DNA from: Flavobacteriaceae bacterium
GTDB taxonomy: Bacteria; Bacteroidota; Bacteroidia; Flavobacteriales; Flavobacteriaceae
NCBI GenBank assembly: GCA_013215095.1
Contig: JABSPM010000062.1
Coordinates: 1 to 64,000, forward strand
Direction of reading: 5' to 3'
DNA: 64,000 nt
The notes under the pieces are model-generated. The model saw only the letters and a program-made list of their open reading frames with translations. It did no database searches and had not been told where the DNA came from. Position 1 is the first letter of the stretch. Every line of letters begins with the position of its first letter. Positions 1 to 8,381 of the stretch are shown one piece after another. The translations under genes and the position numbers were made by a program.

Positions 1-90
1 TCCACGAACTCGGTCAGTTGTTGTTTTTGTTAATAATAAGCGTAATTCTTTCTCGCTCTCTAAAACTGAAATTTGTATCTTTTTTGGCAT
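1..90 (-). CDS. Transposase-like ORF, N-terminal fragment cut by window edge
   Basis: An ATG at 90 opens a frame of 30 codons that runs off the left edge without a stop. It begins MPKKIQISVLESEKELRLLL and is rich in Lys, Glu and Leu, resembling the DNA-binding N-terminus of helix-turn-helix transposases of the IS630 type. Two context facts support a transposase: it starts just inside a terminal inverted repeat (114-137), and that repeat interrupts a pirin gene. The family assignment is inference from 30 residues, because the catalytic DDE region lies outside the window. Confidence 0.55.
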   Translation of the reverse strand, partial: MPKKIQISVLESEKELRLLLTKTTTDRVRG

Positions 91-137
91 TCTACAATAT
101 ACAAAATATTACAGTAATATCAAACAAGAAATGGTAT
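1..137 (-). mobile_element. End of an insertion sequence inserted in the pirin gene
   Basis: Pirin coding sequence stops matching its family at about 138, right after the conserved HPHDNMEI block. The next 24 bases (137 down to 114) begin ATACCATTTCTTG when read into the element. They match the ends of three short inverted-repeat elements elsewhere in the window (about 20 of 24 positions for the copy at 29314). The junction carries TA at 138-139, as expected of TA-targeting IS630/Tc1-type elements. A transposase-like frame begins 24 bp inside the repeat. The other end of the element is outside the window. Confidence 0.65.
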
Positions 138-335
138 TATAATTTCCATATTATCATGAGGGTGTTTCCCAAAGCCCATTCCACCCTTTACAATATCGTC
201 GTTTAACACACGTAATGCTCCAAATTGTATGGCATTTGGATTATAATAATTTCCAAAACTAAAGGAATACCTAGCTTGTAGCCAACCAAAATTCCCGTGA
301 CCACGCTCTTCTGATTTAAATAATGTTGTTTTCAT
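138..335 (-). pseudogene. Pirin family protein, N-terminal remnant disrupted by an IS
   Basis: The frame from ATG 333-335 encodes a clear pirin N-terminus: MKTTLFKSEERGHGNFGWLQ at the start, then a cupin segment with GKHPHDNMEI that carries the first metal-binding histidines. An intact pirin of about 230-290 residues would continue with the rest of both cupin barrels. Here the frame enters the insertion sequence and stops at 120 after 71 codons. The metal site is incomplete, so the product should be inactive. It lies downstream of and in the same direction as marR, and pirins often accompany such redox operons. The 3' part presumably lies beyond the element. Confidence 0.85.
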
Positions 336-424
336 AATTTAATTCGTATTGTACTTTAAACTTATATCCTATTTTTATGGTTGAGAAATAATAGAACTTG
401 ATATCATATGTTATGAATTTAGTT

Positions 425-874
425 TCATTGCTTATCCCTGAGTTTGTCTAAAAGATGACTTAACACTGAGGCTTCCTTATCACTTATATTATCCAGAAAG
501 GGATGCTTGTTATTTTGCGTATCAATTTGACCAAGTATGTCTAAACCTTTACTGCTTATATTTATATATACTACACGACGGTCATTTTCACATGCAATAC
601 GTTCTATAAGTTCCTTTTCTCGCAATTTATCCATTAAACGTGTAGCATTTGGCGAACGTTCAATCATACGTTCCTTAATGGTTTGAACCTTTAAAGGCTT
701 ATTAGCTCCTCGCAGTATTCTTAAAATATTATACTGTTGTGGAGAAAGACCAAATGGCTTAAAAAAAGCAACTTGAAGACTATTAATCCAATTTGATGTA
801 TAAATAATATTTAATAACGCCTTAACTTTATCATTAGGAAAAGACGATTTTATCTCTTTTGCAAAATCTCCCAT
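425..874 (-). CDS. MarR family transcriptional regulator
   Basis: This 149-residue protein has the usual MarR length. A winged helix-turn-helix occupies roughly residues 35-110, with the typical QQYNILRILRG and ATRLMDKLREKELIER stretches (recognition helix) and DRRVVYINISSKG in the wing. It is the third gene of a leftward set (doxX-like, FMN reductase, marR) that originally ran on to pirin. A palindrome lies just upstream (876-891), and another lies upstream of the first gene (1871-1891). I infer that it represses its own operon in response to a quinone, oxidant or electrophile; the ligand cannot be read from the sequence. Confidence 0.9.
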   Translation of the reverse strand: MGDFAKEIKSSFPNDKVKALLNIIYTSNWINSLQVAFFKPFGLSPQQYNILRILRGANKPLKVQTIKERMIERSPNATRLMDKLREKELIERIACENDRRVVYINISSKGLDILGQIDTQNNKHPFLDNISDKEASVLSHLLDKLRDKQ

Positions 875-875
875 A

Positions 876-891
876 ATTTGTGATTACAAAT
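876..891. promoter_or_regulatory. Palindrome upstream of marR, possible operator
   Basis: ATTTGTGATTACAAAT is an inverted repeat (14 of 16 positions symmetric) ending one base before the marR start codon, in the intergenic gap after the FMN reductase gene. Its position fits autoregulation. Its sequence does not match the palindrome at 1871-1891, so both may not bind the same protein. Confidence 0.3.
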
Positions 892-916
892 GTGTTTTAT
901 AACTCTAATTGATAAG

Positions 917-1447
917 CTAAATTGCGTTTTCAAATGTCGCAATAGCGTGTTTTAATTGAAGGTCTATTTCAGTATTGATAATTTTACCTTCTGAGAAATT
1001 CTCTGCAAAAGACGGAAGAGAAAAGTCTGAAATAATATGTCCACCCATATAAGGGAAACGCCCTTTTGCAATTTCCAAAACAGTGGCACCTCCCCTAGCA
1101 CCTGGCGAGCTAGCCATTAATAACATTGGTACATTGTTCCACAACTTACCTTCTATTCTAGACATCCAATCAAATAGATTTTTAAATGCCACTGTATAGG
1201 CCCCATTGTGCTCTGCTAGTGCTAAAACAATGCCATTTGATGTTTTAATTTTGTCTAAAAATAACTGTGCATTATTGGGTACGCCATGTTCCATTTCATA
1301 CTCAATACTATAAAGTGGTAATTCAAAATCATTTAAATCTAAAACTTCTACCGTTACTTCTTTCAATTGACTTACAGCGTAGGTTGCTAGTTGTTTATTG
1401 ATGGAACTTTTACTATTTGTTCCTGCAAATGCGATAACTTTTTTCAT
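917..1447 (-). CDS. NADPH-dependent FMN reductase family protein (flavodoxin-like)
   Basis: The 176-residue protein has a flavodoxin-like fold. The N-terminal strand-loop VIAFAGTNSKSSINKQLA binds the FMN phosphate. LAEHNGAYTVAFKNLFDWMS and LLMASSPGARGG match the conserved blocks of the family that includes azoreductase/chromate reductase-type enzymes. It presumably transfers electrons from NAD(P)H through FMN to quinones or nitro/azo compounds in the cytoplasm. It lies 8 nt after the doxX-like gene and 42 nt before marR, so the three form one transcription unit. The physiological substrate is unknown. Confidence 0.88.
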   Translation of the reverse strand: MKKVIAFAGTNSKSSINKQLATYAVSQLKEVTVEVLDLNDFELPLYSIEYEMEHGVPNNAQLFLDKIKTSNGIVLALAEHNGAYTVAFKNLFDWMSRIEGKLWNNVPMLLMASSPGARGGATVLEIAKGRFPYMGGHIISDFSLPSFAENFSEGKIINTEIDLQLKHAIATFENAI

Positions 1448-1455
1448 GACTTTAT

Positions 1456-1812
1456 TTATTGTTTTATACGTTTACTGAATACATAAGATAAGGTTAATAA
1501 TACTAAGGCTACAATAGCACCTACTTGCTTACCATCACCAATCATATAATGTGCAAAAAATGCAAGTATAAATGCAAAGAAAAATCCAGCGTAAGCCCAT
1601 TCTTTCAAAACTTTAAAATTAGGATGCCACAAAGCAAATACACCTAAAAGTTTTGCAATACCGTATGGATATATAATATAGGAAGGATAACCAAAGGCTT
1701 CAAAATCTGACGTCGTTGTTTGATAATCAAAAAAATACATACTCGCAGACCCTAGCATGATTATGCTTAACAACCCTGTTGTAACATAAAATAAAATCTT
1801 GTTTTTTTTCAT
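1456..1812 (-). CDS. DoxX-like small membrane protein
   Basis: From ATG 1812 the product is 118 residues with four hydrophobic helices, typical of the DoxX-like family: ILFYVTTGLLSIIMLGSASM first, then segments around residues 45-60, 65-85 and 90-108. I prefer this start to the longer frame from 1845, because that would place the start codon inside the promoter -7 box (1842-1850). It is the first gene of the operon with FMN reductase and marR. DoxX-like proteins are often linked to redox stress and quinone biology, but their reaction is not established. Confidence 0.8.
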   Translation of the reverse strand: MKKNKILFYVTTGLLSIIMLGSASMYFFDYQTTTSDFEAFGYPSYIIYPYGIAKLLGVFALWHPNFKVLKEWAYAGFFFAFILAFFAHYMIGDGKQVGAIVALVLLTLSYVFSKRIKQ

Positions 1813-1841
1813 TTTTTTAAATTTATAAGATTTAATATAGT

Positions 1842-1850
1842 GCAAATATA
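1842..1850 (-). promoter_or_regulatory. Bacteroidota -7 box for the doxX-like operon
   Basis: On the minus strand the bases read TATATTTGC, a perfect match to TAnnTTTG. The distance to ATG 1812 leaves a leader of roughly 25 nt. No clear -33 TTG is seen, and that region is instead partly occupied by a palindrome. Confidence 0.6.
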
Positions 1851-1870
1851 CATAATTTTTTTAAAATATA

Positions 1871-1891
1871 CCATGGAATATATTTCCAAGG
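1871..1891. promoter_or_regulatory. Inverted repeat upstream of the doxX-like promoter, candidate MarR operator
   Basis: The arms CCATGGAA and TTCCAAGG flank a 5-base AT spacer, and 7 of 8 arm positions are symmetric. The site lies about 20 bp upstream of the -7 box, where the -33 contact would fall, so a bound repressor could block sigma. The nearest candidate binder is the MarR protein encoded at the end of the same operon. This is inference from position and symmetry. Confidence 0.45.
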
Positions 1892-1918
1892 GTTTTAATT
1901 GATTTATAAAGCCATTAC

Positions 1919-2057
1919 TATCTGGCATTTGGAACTACCAAAAAAAATGATTTTTGTCTTATCTAAAACAGAAAATGAAAGTATAGACCTATCCTTAAAT
2001 TAAAGAGAAAGCAAAAAAGGTCGTTTTATTCAAGTCATTACAAATGGGAAATGGCAC
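1919..2057. repeat. Decayed MITE-like repeat, copy D
   Basis: The right part (about 2013-2057: GGTCGTTTTATTCAAGTCAT, then ACAAATGGGAAATGGCAC) aligns with the right ends of the copies at 29314 and 63826. The interior AAAAAAAATGATTTTTGT matches their AAAAAATGATGATTTTTT block. The left terminal repeat is no longer recognisable, so this is an old copy or a chance resemblance strengthened by AT richness. It sits in the 300-base gap between the doxX-like promoter and the deiminase pseudogene. Confidence 0.4.
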
Positions 2058-2113
2058 AAAAAAGAGAAGCACTAAACAAATACTTCTCTAGGTCTGACTT
2101 ATTTTCTTTTTTT

Positions 2114-3507
2114 TTAGCGTTTTATTATCCGTTTTGTGACGCTTCCAAATTCGCCTTTAAATATGACAAATAAGGTACCTTGCCATGCGGGGTTTAATTC
2201 TAATTGTAGAATTCTATTACCATCTGTTATGGTTTGATTGTAAAGTTTTGTCCTAAGGTATTAACAATCGAGACGTTTATAACCCCTTTAATTTGATTTA
2301 AATTAAATGAAACATTTCTAGTAGTTGGGTTTGGAAACGCATTAGATATGTTTTTTCGGCCCAATCTTTAACGGAAAGTGATTTAACTTTAGTCGTCCAA
2401 TATACTTGAGGAGCGACTAAAGGTCTTGATAACGATTTTCCAGAATTTGCTTCTGCAAAAATATAATAATCAAAATTCGTTGTTTCTGCCATAGCTGGCA
2501 GGTTAACTGACCAATTATTATCATTTACAAGAGCCATACTAATTGGATTAAACGTTCCTGTGCCTTCCGGCCTCCAAAATACTTTTGCATTAGAAATTCC
2601 AGAAGTAGGTTTAATCATAGCATCGATAGTTATGGTACTACCATGATTAACCTCCTCTATGTGCTGATGAACAATCCATAGTGGGGCTGCAACTACAATA
2701 GTATGAATAATACAATGTATGGCTCCTCTTGATGCGATAAGATTTTTTCAGGATTATCCACATCAATCCTAATAATGTTGTATCCTGGCATAAGTTCTTG
2801 ATATTTTGCGATAGCTGATCCATCGACCTCTGTCTGTAAATTGGCACTAAAATTGTTCCATGCTCCATTTTCTTTTATAACTAATTCGAAAGCAAAAGCA
2901 TTACCTTAACCATCTGACATAAAATTTCTACCTGTATTTACTAAATCATTAGTTCCAGAATCGGTAATATATTCGTGAATTCAGCATATTTGCATGAGCA
3001 GAAGGTACGACATCGTCATTAGGTCTTGGTCGGTTGTATATCCAATCTACTAAGGCACGTTCTTCAACATCATCAGAATAAATGGTATTACCAGCATAAT
3101 CCCTTATCCAAATACTATTAGAAGGGACATCTAAAAAAGAAACATTTGTCAAACTTACTCCATTTCATATTAAGTAATTTGAAACCGAGGCTTCATTTTC
3201 TGTTACAATGATTACATGACAAGCGTTAACTCCAGCTTGGACGATTTATCTTAATATATTTTCATAATAGGAATTCCATCTTACAACAAGATATTCTACT
3301 GCCTCCCATTCTGTAGCAGTTCTAACGGAACCTTCTGGAGTTGCAGTAGCGACTGTACTCGCGTTTTTAAATTGAAACTTAGAAATCAATTCGTATTCTG
3401 ACTCCGATAAACCTTTAGGTAATGACTTTTCTTGTTGTGTCCAAGTGCTTTGAAACACAAAACTTAAAATAAAAAGCAATAAGGATTTTTTTCTTTAATA
3501 AATGCAT
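2114..3507 (-). pseudogene. Secreted peptidylarginine deiminase (PPAD/agmatine deiminase family) with Por sorting domain, decayed
   Basis: Fragments in different frames line up in order with a secreted peptidylarginine deiminase. They are a signal peptide (LLFILSFVFQSTWTQQ), RTATEWEAVEYLVVRWNSYY, SIWIRDYAGNTIYSDD, TGGNFMSDG, YQELMPGYNIIRIDVDN, and GAIHCIIHTIVVAAPL with the catalytic-type Cys. A type IX secretion C-terminal domain ends the gene (NAFPNPTTRNVSFNLNQIKG through GSVTKRIIKR). At least five frame changes occur, one in the signal peptide and one inside the sorting domain. About 130 residues carrying the HHID-type catalytic histidine are missing between TGGNFMSDG and the later block. 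No functional product is expected. The intact relative would citrullinate peptides or deiminate agmatine-like substrates outside the cell. Confidence 0.82.
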
Positions 3508-3616
3508 AGTTTAGAGCTATTAATTAATTTAAGTTAAATTACAAGTTTTTGATTTTGTAGTCGCACTTTTCTGTGACTATTAACTTTTGTATTTTAGCAA
3601 CAAAATAAATTATTAA

Positions 3617-5260
3617 ATGGATATCAACTTCAATAAGAACGAAGATTACAACAAACTATTAGTATCAGATTTAAAACGACGCTTAGCCAAAGTGAAATTA
3701 GGTGGTGGTGAAAAACGCATTGAAAAACTTCATACAAAGGGTAAAATGACGGCACGAGAACGCATCGATTATCTTTTAGATTCGAAATCAGAATCCATAG
3801 AAATTGCTGCTTTTGCAGGTGAAGATATGTATAAAGATCATGGTGGTTGTCCTTCGGGAGGTGGCGTTGTAAAGATTGGGTATGTTAAAGGAAAGCAATG
3901 TATAGTTGTTGCAAATGATGCTACGGTGAAAGCTGGTGCATGGTTTCCCATTACAGGTAAAAAAAATTTGAGAGCTCAGGAGATTGCAATTGAAAATAGA
4001 TTACCTATTATCTATCTGGTGGATTCTGCGGGTGTATATTTGCCAATGCAAGATGAAATCTTTCCTGATAAAGAACACTTTGGACGTATTTTTAGAAACA
4101 ATGCTGTAATGAGCAGCATGGGAATAACACAAATTGCAGCCGTTATGGGAAGTTGTGTTGCAGGTGGTGCTTATTTGCCTATTATGAGTGACGAAGCATT
4201 AATTGTTGATAAAACAGGAAGTATTTTTTTGGCAGGAAGCTATCTTGTAAAAGCTGCAATTGGTGAAAGTATAGATAATGAAACATTGGGAGGTGCAACA
4301 ACACATTGTGAAATTTCTGGTGTTACGGATTATAAGGCTAAAGATGATAAAAACGCTTTAGACACCATTAAAAATATTGTAGATAAAATTGGAGATTTTG
4401 ATAAAGCAGGTTTTAATCGTGTTACGGCGGTAAAACCTAAAGAAAACCCAGAAGATATTTATGGTATTTTGCCTAAATCGAGAGCTGACCAATATGACAT
4501 GAACACCATTATTAAACGTTTGGTTGATAATTCGGAATTTGAAGAATACAAGGCTGGATATGGACAAACCATCATTACGGGTTATGCACGAATTGATGGC
4601 TGGGCCGTTGGTATTGTTGCTAATCAGCGTCAAATTGTAAAAACAACAGGTGCTAAAACCAAATCTGCCGAAATGCAATTTGGTGGTGTTATTTACAATG
4701 ATAGCGCAGATAAAGCGACCCGTTTTATTGCCAACTGCAACCAGAAAAAAATCCCATTAGTCTTTTTACAAGATGTAACAGGTTTTATGGTTGGAAGTAA
4801 ATCTGAACATGGTGGAATTATTAAAGATGGCGCAAAAATGGTAAATGCTGTAAGTAATTCTGTAGTGCCTAAATTTACTATTGTAATTGGCAATTCTTAT
4901 GGTGCTGGTAATTATGCTATGTGCGGAAAAGCCTATGACCCTAGACTTATTGTAGCCTGGCCAAGTGCTGAACTTGCTGTAATGAGTGGGAAATCTGCGG
5001 CTAAGGTTTTATTGCAGATAGAAAAAGCATCTTTGGAAAAACAAGGCGAAACTATTACTGCCGAAAAAGAAGAAGCGCTTTATAATACTATCAAATCTAG
5101 ATATGATAATCAAGTTTCTCCTTATTACGCCGCAGCAAGACTGTGGACCGATGCCGTAATTGACCCTCTAGATACGAGAACATGGATATCTATGGGAATA
5201 GAAGCCGCAAACCATGCTCCGATTGAAAAACCTTTCAACTTGGGCGTAATACAAGTGTAG
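3617..5260 (+). CDS. Acyl-CoA carboxylase, carboxyltransferase (beta) subunit; methylcrotonyl/propionyl-CoA type
   Basis: This 547-residue protein has the tandem crotonase-like carboxyltransferase domains of biotin-dependent acyl-CoA carboxylases. TARERIDYLLD and GGVVKIGYVKGK lie in the N-terminal domain, with VMGSCVAGGAYLP supplying the oxyanion loop. PLVFLQDVTGFMVGSKSEHG and VIGNSYGAGNYAMCGKAYDP lie in the C-terminal domain. Overall length and the FMVGSKSEHGG block resemble 3-methylcrotonyl-CoA carboxylase beta subunits of leucine catabolism. Propionyl- or geranyl-CoA substrates cannot be excluded. The biotin-carrying alpha subunit is not in the window. The gene stands alone, closed by a strong hairpin. 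Confidence 0.9.
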   Translation: MDINFNKNEDYNKLLVSDLKRRLAKVKLGGGEKRIEKLHTKGKMTARERIDYLLDSKSESIEIAAFAGEDMYKDHGGCPSGGGVVKIGYVKGKQCIVVANDATVKAGAWFPITGKKNLRAQEIAIENRLPIIYLVDSAGVYLPMQDEIFPDKEHFGRIFRNNAVMSSMGITQIAAVMGSCVAGGAYLPIMSDEALIVDKTGSIFLAGSYLVKAAIGESIDNETLGGATTHCEISGVTDYKAKDDKNALDTIKNIVDKIGDFDKAGFNRVTAVKPKENPEDIYGILPKSRADQYDMNTIIKRLVDNSEFEEYKAGYGQTIITGYARIDGWAVGIVANQRQIVKTTGAKTKSAEMQFGGVIYNDSADKATRFIANCNQKKIPLVFLQDVTGFMVGSKSEHGGIIKDGAKMVNAVSNSVVPKFTIVIGNSYGAGNYAMCGKAYDPRLIVAWPSAELAVMSGKSAAKVLLQIEKASLEKQGETITAEKEEALYNTIKSRYDNQVSPYYAAARLWTDAVIDPLDTRTWISMGIEAANHAPIEKPFNLGVIQV

Positions 5261-5266
5261 GTTAAA

Positions 5267-5302
5267 ACGCATAAAAGCGAACCTTGTATCGCTTTTATGT
5301 GT
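5267..5302 (+). terminator. Hairpin after the acyl-CoA carboxylase gene
   Basis: A near-perfect 14-bp stem (ACGCATAAAAGCGA pairing with TCGCTTTTATGTGT) with an 8-base loop lies 6 bases after the stop codon. No long T-run follows, so its efficiency as an intrinsic terminator is uncertain. Confidence 0.55.
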
Positions 5303-5345
5303 CATCCATTTATGAATTGAATTTTGAATGTTTTTTAATATCTAA

Positions 5346-5376
5346 ATAAAAAAAGGAACAATTTTAAATTGTTCCT
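5346..5376 (-). terminator. Intrinsic terminator of the 5399-5863 gene
   Basis: AGGAACAATTT and its complement form an 11-bp stem. On the minus strand it is followed by a run of T (A-tract at 5348-5354). It lies about 20 bases downstream of the minus-strand stop codon. Confidence 0.75.
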
Positions 5377-5398
5377 ATCTTTCTATACCTATAAATTT

Positions 5399-5863
5399 TT
5401 ATGACTTTCTTCGCTTTCTTTTCTTTTTCTTTTTATCATCTTTTTCTATCTTACTAAAATCTAAGCCTTTAAATCGCTCTATTTCTTCTGCTGACATAAT
5501 TAGTGCTAATTCAGTACTAAAATCTTTATCAATTTGAATAAAGCGTTTTCTACGTTCATCTCTATTGACTTTTTTGTCTTCTAGAACAGCATTTTCAGAT
5601 TCGAATTTTTTTGTTAGTAAGCCCTTTAAAATTTCTTTTTCAAAATCATCCAAATTAAATTCCGAAACACATATTGGGAGCCTTCTATTCACTTCTTCCT
5701 GAACATCTTTCAATTCAACATAAGCTGTTGTGCTAGTTGTGGGAGGCGGTGTATATCCTCTTTGGCCACGTTGAATAGATCCCACATTTTGAGCATTAAC
5801 TGCAGCAAATACTAGTGAAAATATTGTAAATAAAATTTGAGCTTTAAATGGTTTGATTCGCAT
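5399..5863 (-). CDS. Secreted Lys-rich protein of unknown function
   Basis: I choose ATG 5863 (154 residues), which begins MRIKPFKAQILFTIFSLVFA, a signal peptide ending near VNAQ. The longer frame from 5893 would start about 12 nt after a -7 box. The mature part has a short Pro/Thr linker, then a charged helical stretch (LNLDDF-type motif, EKEILKGLLTKKF, SAEEIERFKGLDFSKIEK). It ends in an unusual basic tail (KKKKKRKRRKS). The helical region with repeated Asp/Glu-Arg pairs faintly recalls Spy/LTXXQ-like periplasmic proteins, but I cannot assign a family. It is monocistronic. Confidence 0.7.
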   Translation of the reverse strand: MRIKPFKAQILFTIFSLVFAAVNAQNVGSIQRGQRGYTPPPTTSTTAYVELKDVQEEVNRRLPICVSEFNLDDFEKEILKGLLTKKFESENAVLEDKKVNRDERRKRFIQIDKDFSTELALIMSAEEIERFKGLDFSKIEKDDKKKKKRKRRKS

Positions 5864-5903
5864 AGGAGTATTGAGTTTAACAGGATACGTCATTAATTGT
5901 GCC

Positions 5904-5912
5904 GCAAATTAA
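5904..5912 (-). promoter_or_regulatory. -7 box for the 5399-5863 gene
   Basis: The minus strand reads TTAATTTGC, one base away from TAnnTTTGC. It lies about 40 nt upstream of the chosen ATG at 5863. Confidence 0.4.
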
Positions 5913-6154
5913 TGATAATAGTCTATTTTTTTATCATAAACTTCATTTAATCTAAAATAAGCACTTTTTAATATTGAAATTAATAACTAAAAACTCTTTA
6001 AAAACAACATGATATTATTTAAAATTCTATCTAATCTCCATCAATTTAAAACATCATACTCTTACAAACCGAAAGAAGAACTATGGAACATAGTTCTTCT
6101 TTTTCAAACTTACAAAACAACAAACCAATCAATAACCTAAATGTGTAAGTTTGA

Positions 6155-8275
6155 TTATTGAGTTGCTTCTACCAATCGAACAAATTCTGCTCGATATCCT
6201 TTAAGGTCTTTTCCTCTCCCATTTTCTGCCAGTGACAAGATATCTTTTATAGTTGCTTGGTTATGGTACTTTGAATCTCTTAGCTTCATGCCAAATAAGG
6301 CTACTGCCGAAGCAAAGCTCATGTCAACAGAAACTGACGCGCTTACAGTGTCATTTACAACATGAGTTATTTCAATACTCTTCGTTGCATTTGGATGCTT
6401 ATATCTAAACTTTACGGTCAATAATTCATCCGAATAATTTTCACTAGGTGTTGTGTGTGTATATTTCAAGTTATTTGTGTCTTTGAAAAACTCATGTTTA
6501 ATACCAGCAGGTATTATCTCATATAACGCTGTAACATTATGTCCGCTACCTAATTCTCCTGCATCTTTTGTGTCATCTATAAAATCTTCATCTTCCAATA
6601 AGCGATTTTCATAGCCGATAAGCCTATAAGCTTGGACTTTAGCAGGGTTAAATTCAACTTGAATTTTCACATCTTTCGCAATGGTATAAAGCGTACCACC
6701 AAACTCTTGTCCAAATACTCTTTGAGCTTCTTGCATAGTATCTATATAAGCATGATTCCCATTTCCTTTATCCGCTAAAATTTCTAACTTGGAATCTTTG
6801 TAATTCCCATAACCAAACCCTAAAACAGAAAGAAATACGCCAGATTTTCGTTTTTCAATAATTAGATTTTCCATTGCTTTGTTGCTAGATGCACCAACAT
6901 TAAAATCTCCATCAGTTGCTAAAATCACTCTATTATTTCCGTTTTTTATAAAATGCTGTTGTGCTAGCTTATAAGCCAATTCAATACCTTCTCCACCCGC
7001 AGTTGAGCCACCTGCCTCTAAGTATTGTAAAGCATTAAGTATTTTTTCTTTATTATCTCCTGAAGTCGGTTTTAATATAACTCCAGCAGCTCCAGCGTAT
7101 ACAACAATAGACACCTTATCTATTGAACGTAGTTGATGTACTAATAGTTTAAAAGCTGATTTTAATAAACCTAATTTATTAGAAGCATTCATAGAGCCAG
7201 AAACATCTATTAAAAAGGTTAGATTAGATGGCGGTAAGTCTTCATTTTTATATGTTTTCCCTTGAATTCCAATTTTTACAAGTTTAGTACTTGTGTTCCA
7301 AGGCGTGTGGATGAGTTCATTGTGTATTGCAAAAGGATGTTCATTTGTTGGTTGTGGATAGTCATAATCAAAATAATTAATCATTTCTTCAATCTTTACA
7401 GCATCTTTCGGTATTTTTTGCCCCTTATTAATCATTCTTCTAATGTTACTGTAAGATGCTTTATCTACATCTATAGAAAAAGTGGATAATGGATGTATTA
7501 TGGTACTTTCAAAGTCATTTTCTTTAATTTCAGCATAGGAATCTTGAGATGATACCAGCTGTTCAAGATTAATTTTTCCATTCTTAGTAGTGATTACTAC
7601 TACGCCATTTTTTCCTGCTGTGCCATACAATTCAGCTGCTTTATCTCCTTTTAAAATAGTAACATTTTTAATACTATTAGAATCTATATTTGCTACATTA
7701 AATTGATGCAATTGACTACCATCATATGCTACTCCGTTAATAACAAATAAAGGTTGACTCGCTCCATTTATGCTTGTTACACCCCTTATCAAAACATTTG
7801 TTGCACTGCCAGTTGTTCCGTTTTGTGAAGTAATTTTAACGCCAGAATGCTTACCTGATAAAACCCTTGAAATACTATTTGAGTTTTTCGATGTTGATTG
7901 GCTCAATGTCGCTTGACTTACAGCATAGCCCAATGCCTTTTTTTCGCGTTTAAAGCACTGGGTCGTAATTACTATTTCTTCTAAGTCGGAAACCTCTTCT
8001 TTTAAGATAATATCCAGTTTAGATATTTTTTCAAGTTGTAGTTCTAGTGTTTTATAACCTATAGAAGTAAAGACTAATGTGTTTCCTATTTTAGATTCAA
8101 TTTCAAAATTGCCATCAAAATCCGTATGAGTACCAGATTTGGCACCTTTTACCATGACGTTTACGCCAACTAATGGTATTCCATACGCATCATGAACAGT
8201 GCCATAATAACTTAGTTTTTCAGCAAAAACATTTAAGGTGAAAATCGTGCATACTATAAAAATAAGTGTTCTCAT
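6155..8275 (-). CDS. TonB-plug/CarboxypepD_reg fused to YfbK-like vWA protein
   Basis: From ATG 8275 the product has 706 residues, and the longer frame relies on a TTG inside the promoter region. Domains in order: signal peptide 1-18 (MRTLIFIVCTIFTLNVFA); CarboxypepD_reg-like beta sandwich about 22-95; SusC-type plug about 110-235 (RGVTSINGASQPLFVINGVA, LKGDKAAELYGTAGKNGVVV) without any following beta-barrel; YfbK-type N-terminal region about 262-345 (STFSIDVDKASYSNIRRMIN); vWA domain with an intact MIDAS (DVSGSMN, 357-363); and a DUF3520-type C-terminus. It is probably an envelope protein that binds partners through the metal site. The plug without a barrel suggests a borrowed interaction module. 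Confidence 0.88.
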   Translation of the reverse strand: MRTLIFIVCTIFTLNVFAEKLSYYGTVHDAYGIPLVGVNVMVKGAKSGTHTDFDGNFEIESKIGNTLVFTSIGYKTLELQLEKISKLDIILKEEVSDLEEIVITTQCFKREKKALGYAVSQATLSQSTSKNSNSISRVLSGKHSGVKITSQNGTTGSATNVLIRGVTSINGASQPLFVINGVAYDGSQLHQFNVANIDSNSIKNVTILKGDKAAELYGTAGKNGVVVITTKNGKINLEQLVSSQDSYAEIKENDFESTIIHPLSTFSIDVDKASYSNIRRMINKGQKIPKDAVKIEEMINYFDYDYPQPTNEHPFAIHNELIHTPWNTSTKLVKIGIQGKTYKNEDLPPSNLTFLIDVSGSMNASNKLGLLKSAFKLLVHQLRSIDKVSIVVYAGAAGVILKPTSGDNKEKILNALQYLEAGGSTAGGEGIELAYKLAQQHFIKNGNNRVILATDGDFNVGASSNKAMENLIIEKRKSGVFLSVLGFGYGNYKDSKLEILADKGNGNHAYIDTMQEAQRVFGQEFGGTLYTIAKDVKIQVEFNPAKVQAYRLIGYENRLLEDEDFIDDTKDAGELGSGHNVTALYEIIPAGIKHEFFKDTNNLKYTHTTPSENYSDELLTVKFRYKHPNATKSIEITHVVNDTVSASVSVDMSFASAVALFGMKLRDSKYHNQATIKDILSLAENGRGKDLKGYRAEFVRLVEATQ

Positions 8276-8381
8276 AAGTGTTGGTTTTAAGGATTTTGAT
8301 GTAAATCTATACACCAAATTGAATCTATAAAACCAACAATGAGGGAATCTACCTTCTGATTGAGGGAATCGTTATATCTAC

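Noticed and set aside
1813-1845. Longer start for the doxX-like protein
   Set aside because: The extra codons overlap a perfect -7 box, so they are unlikely to be transcribed.
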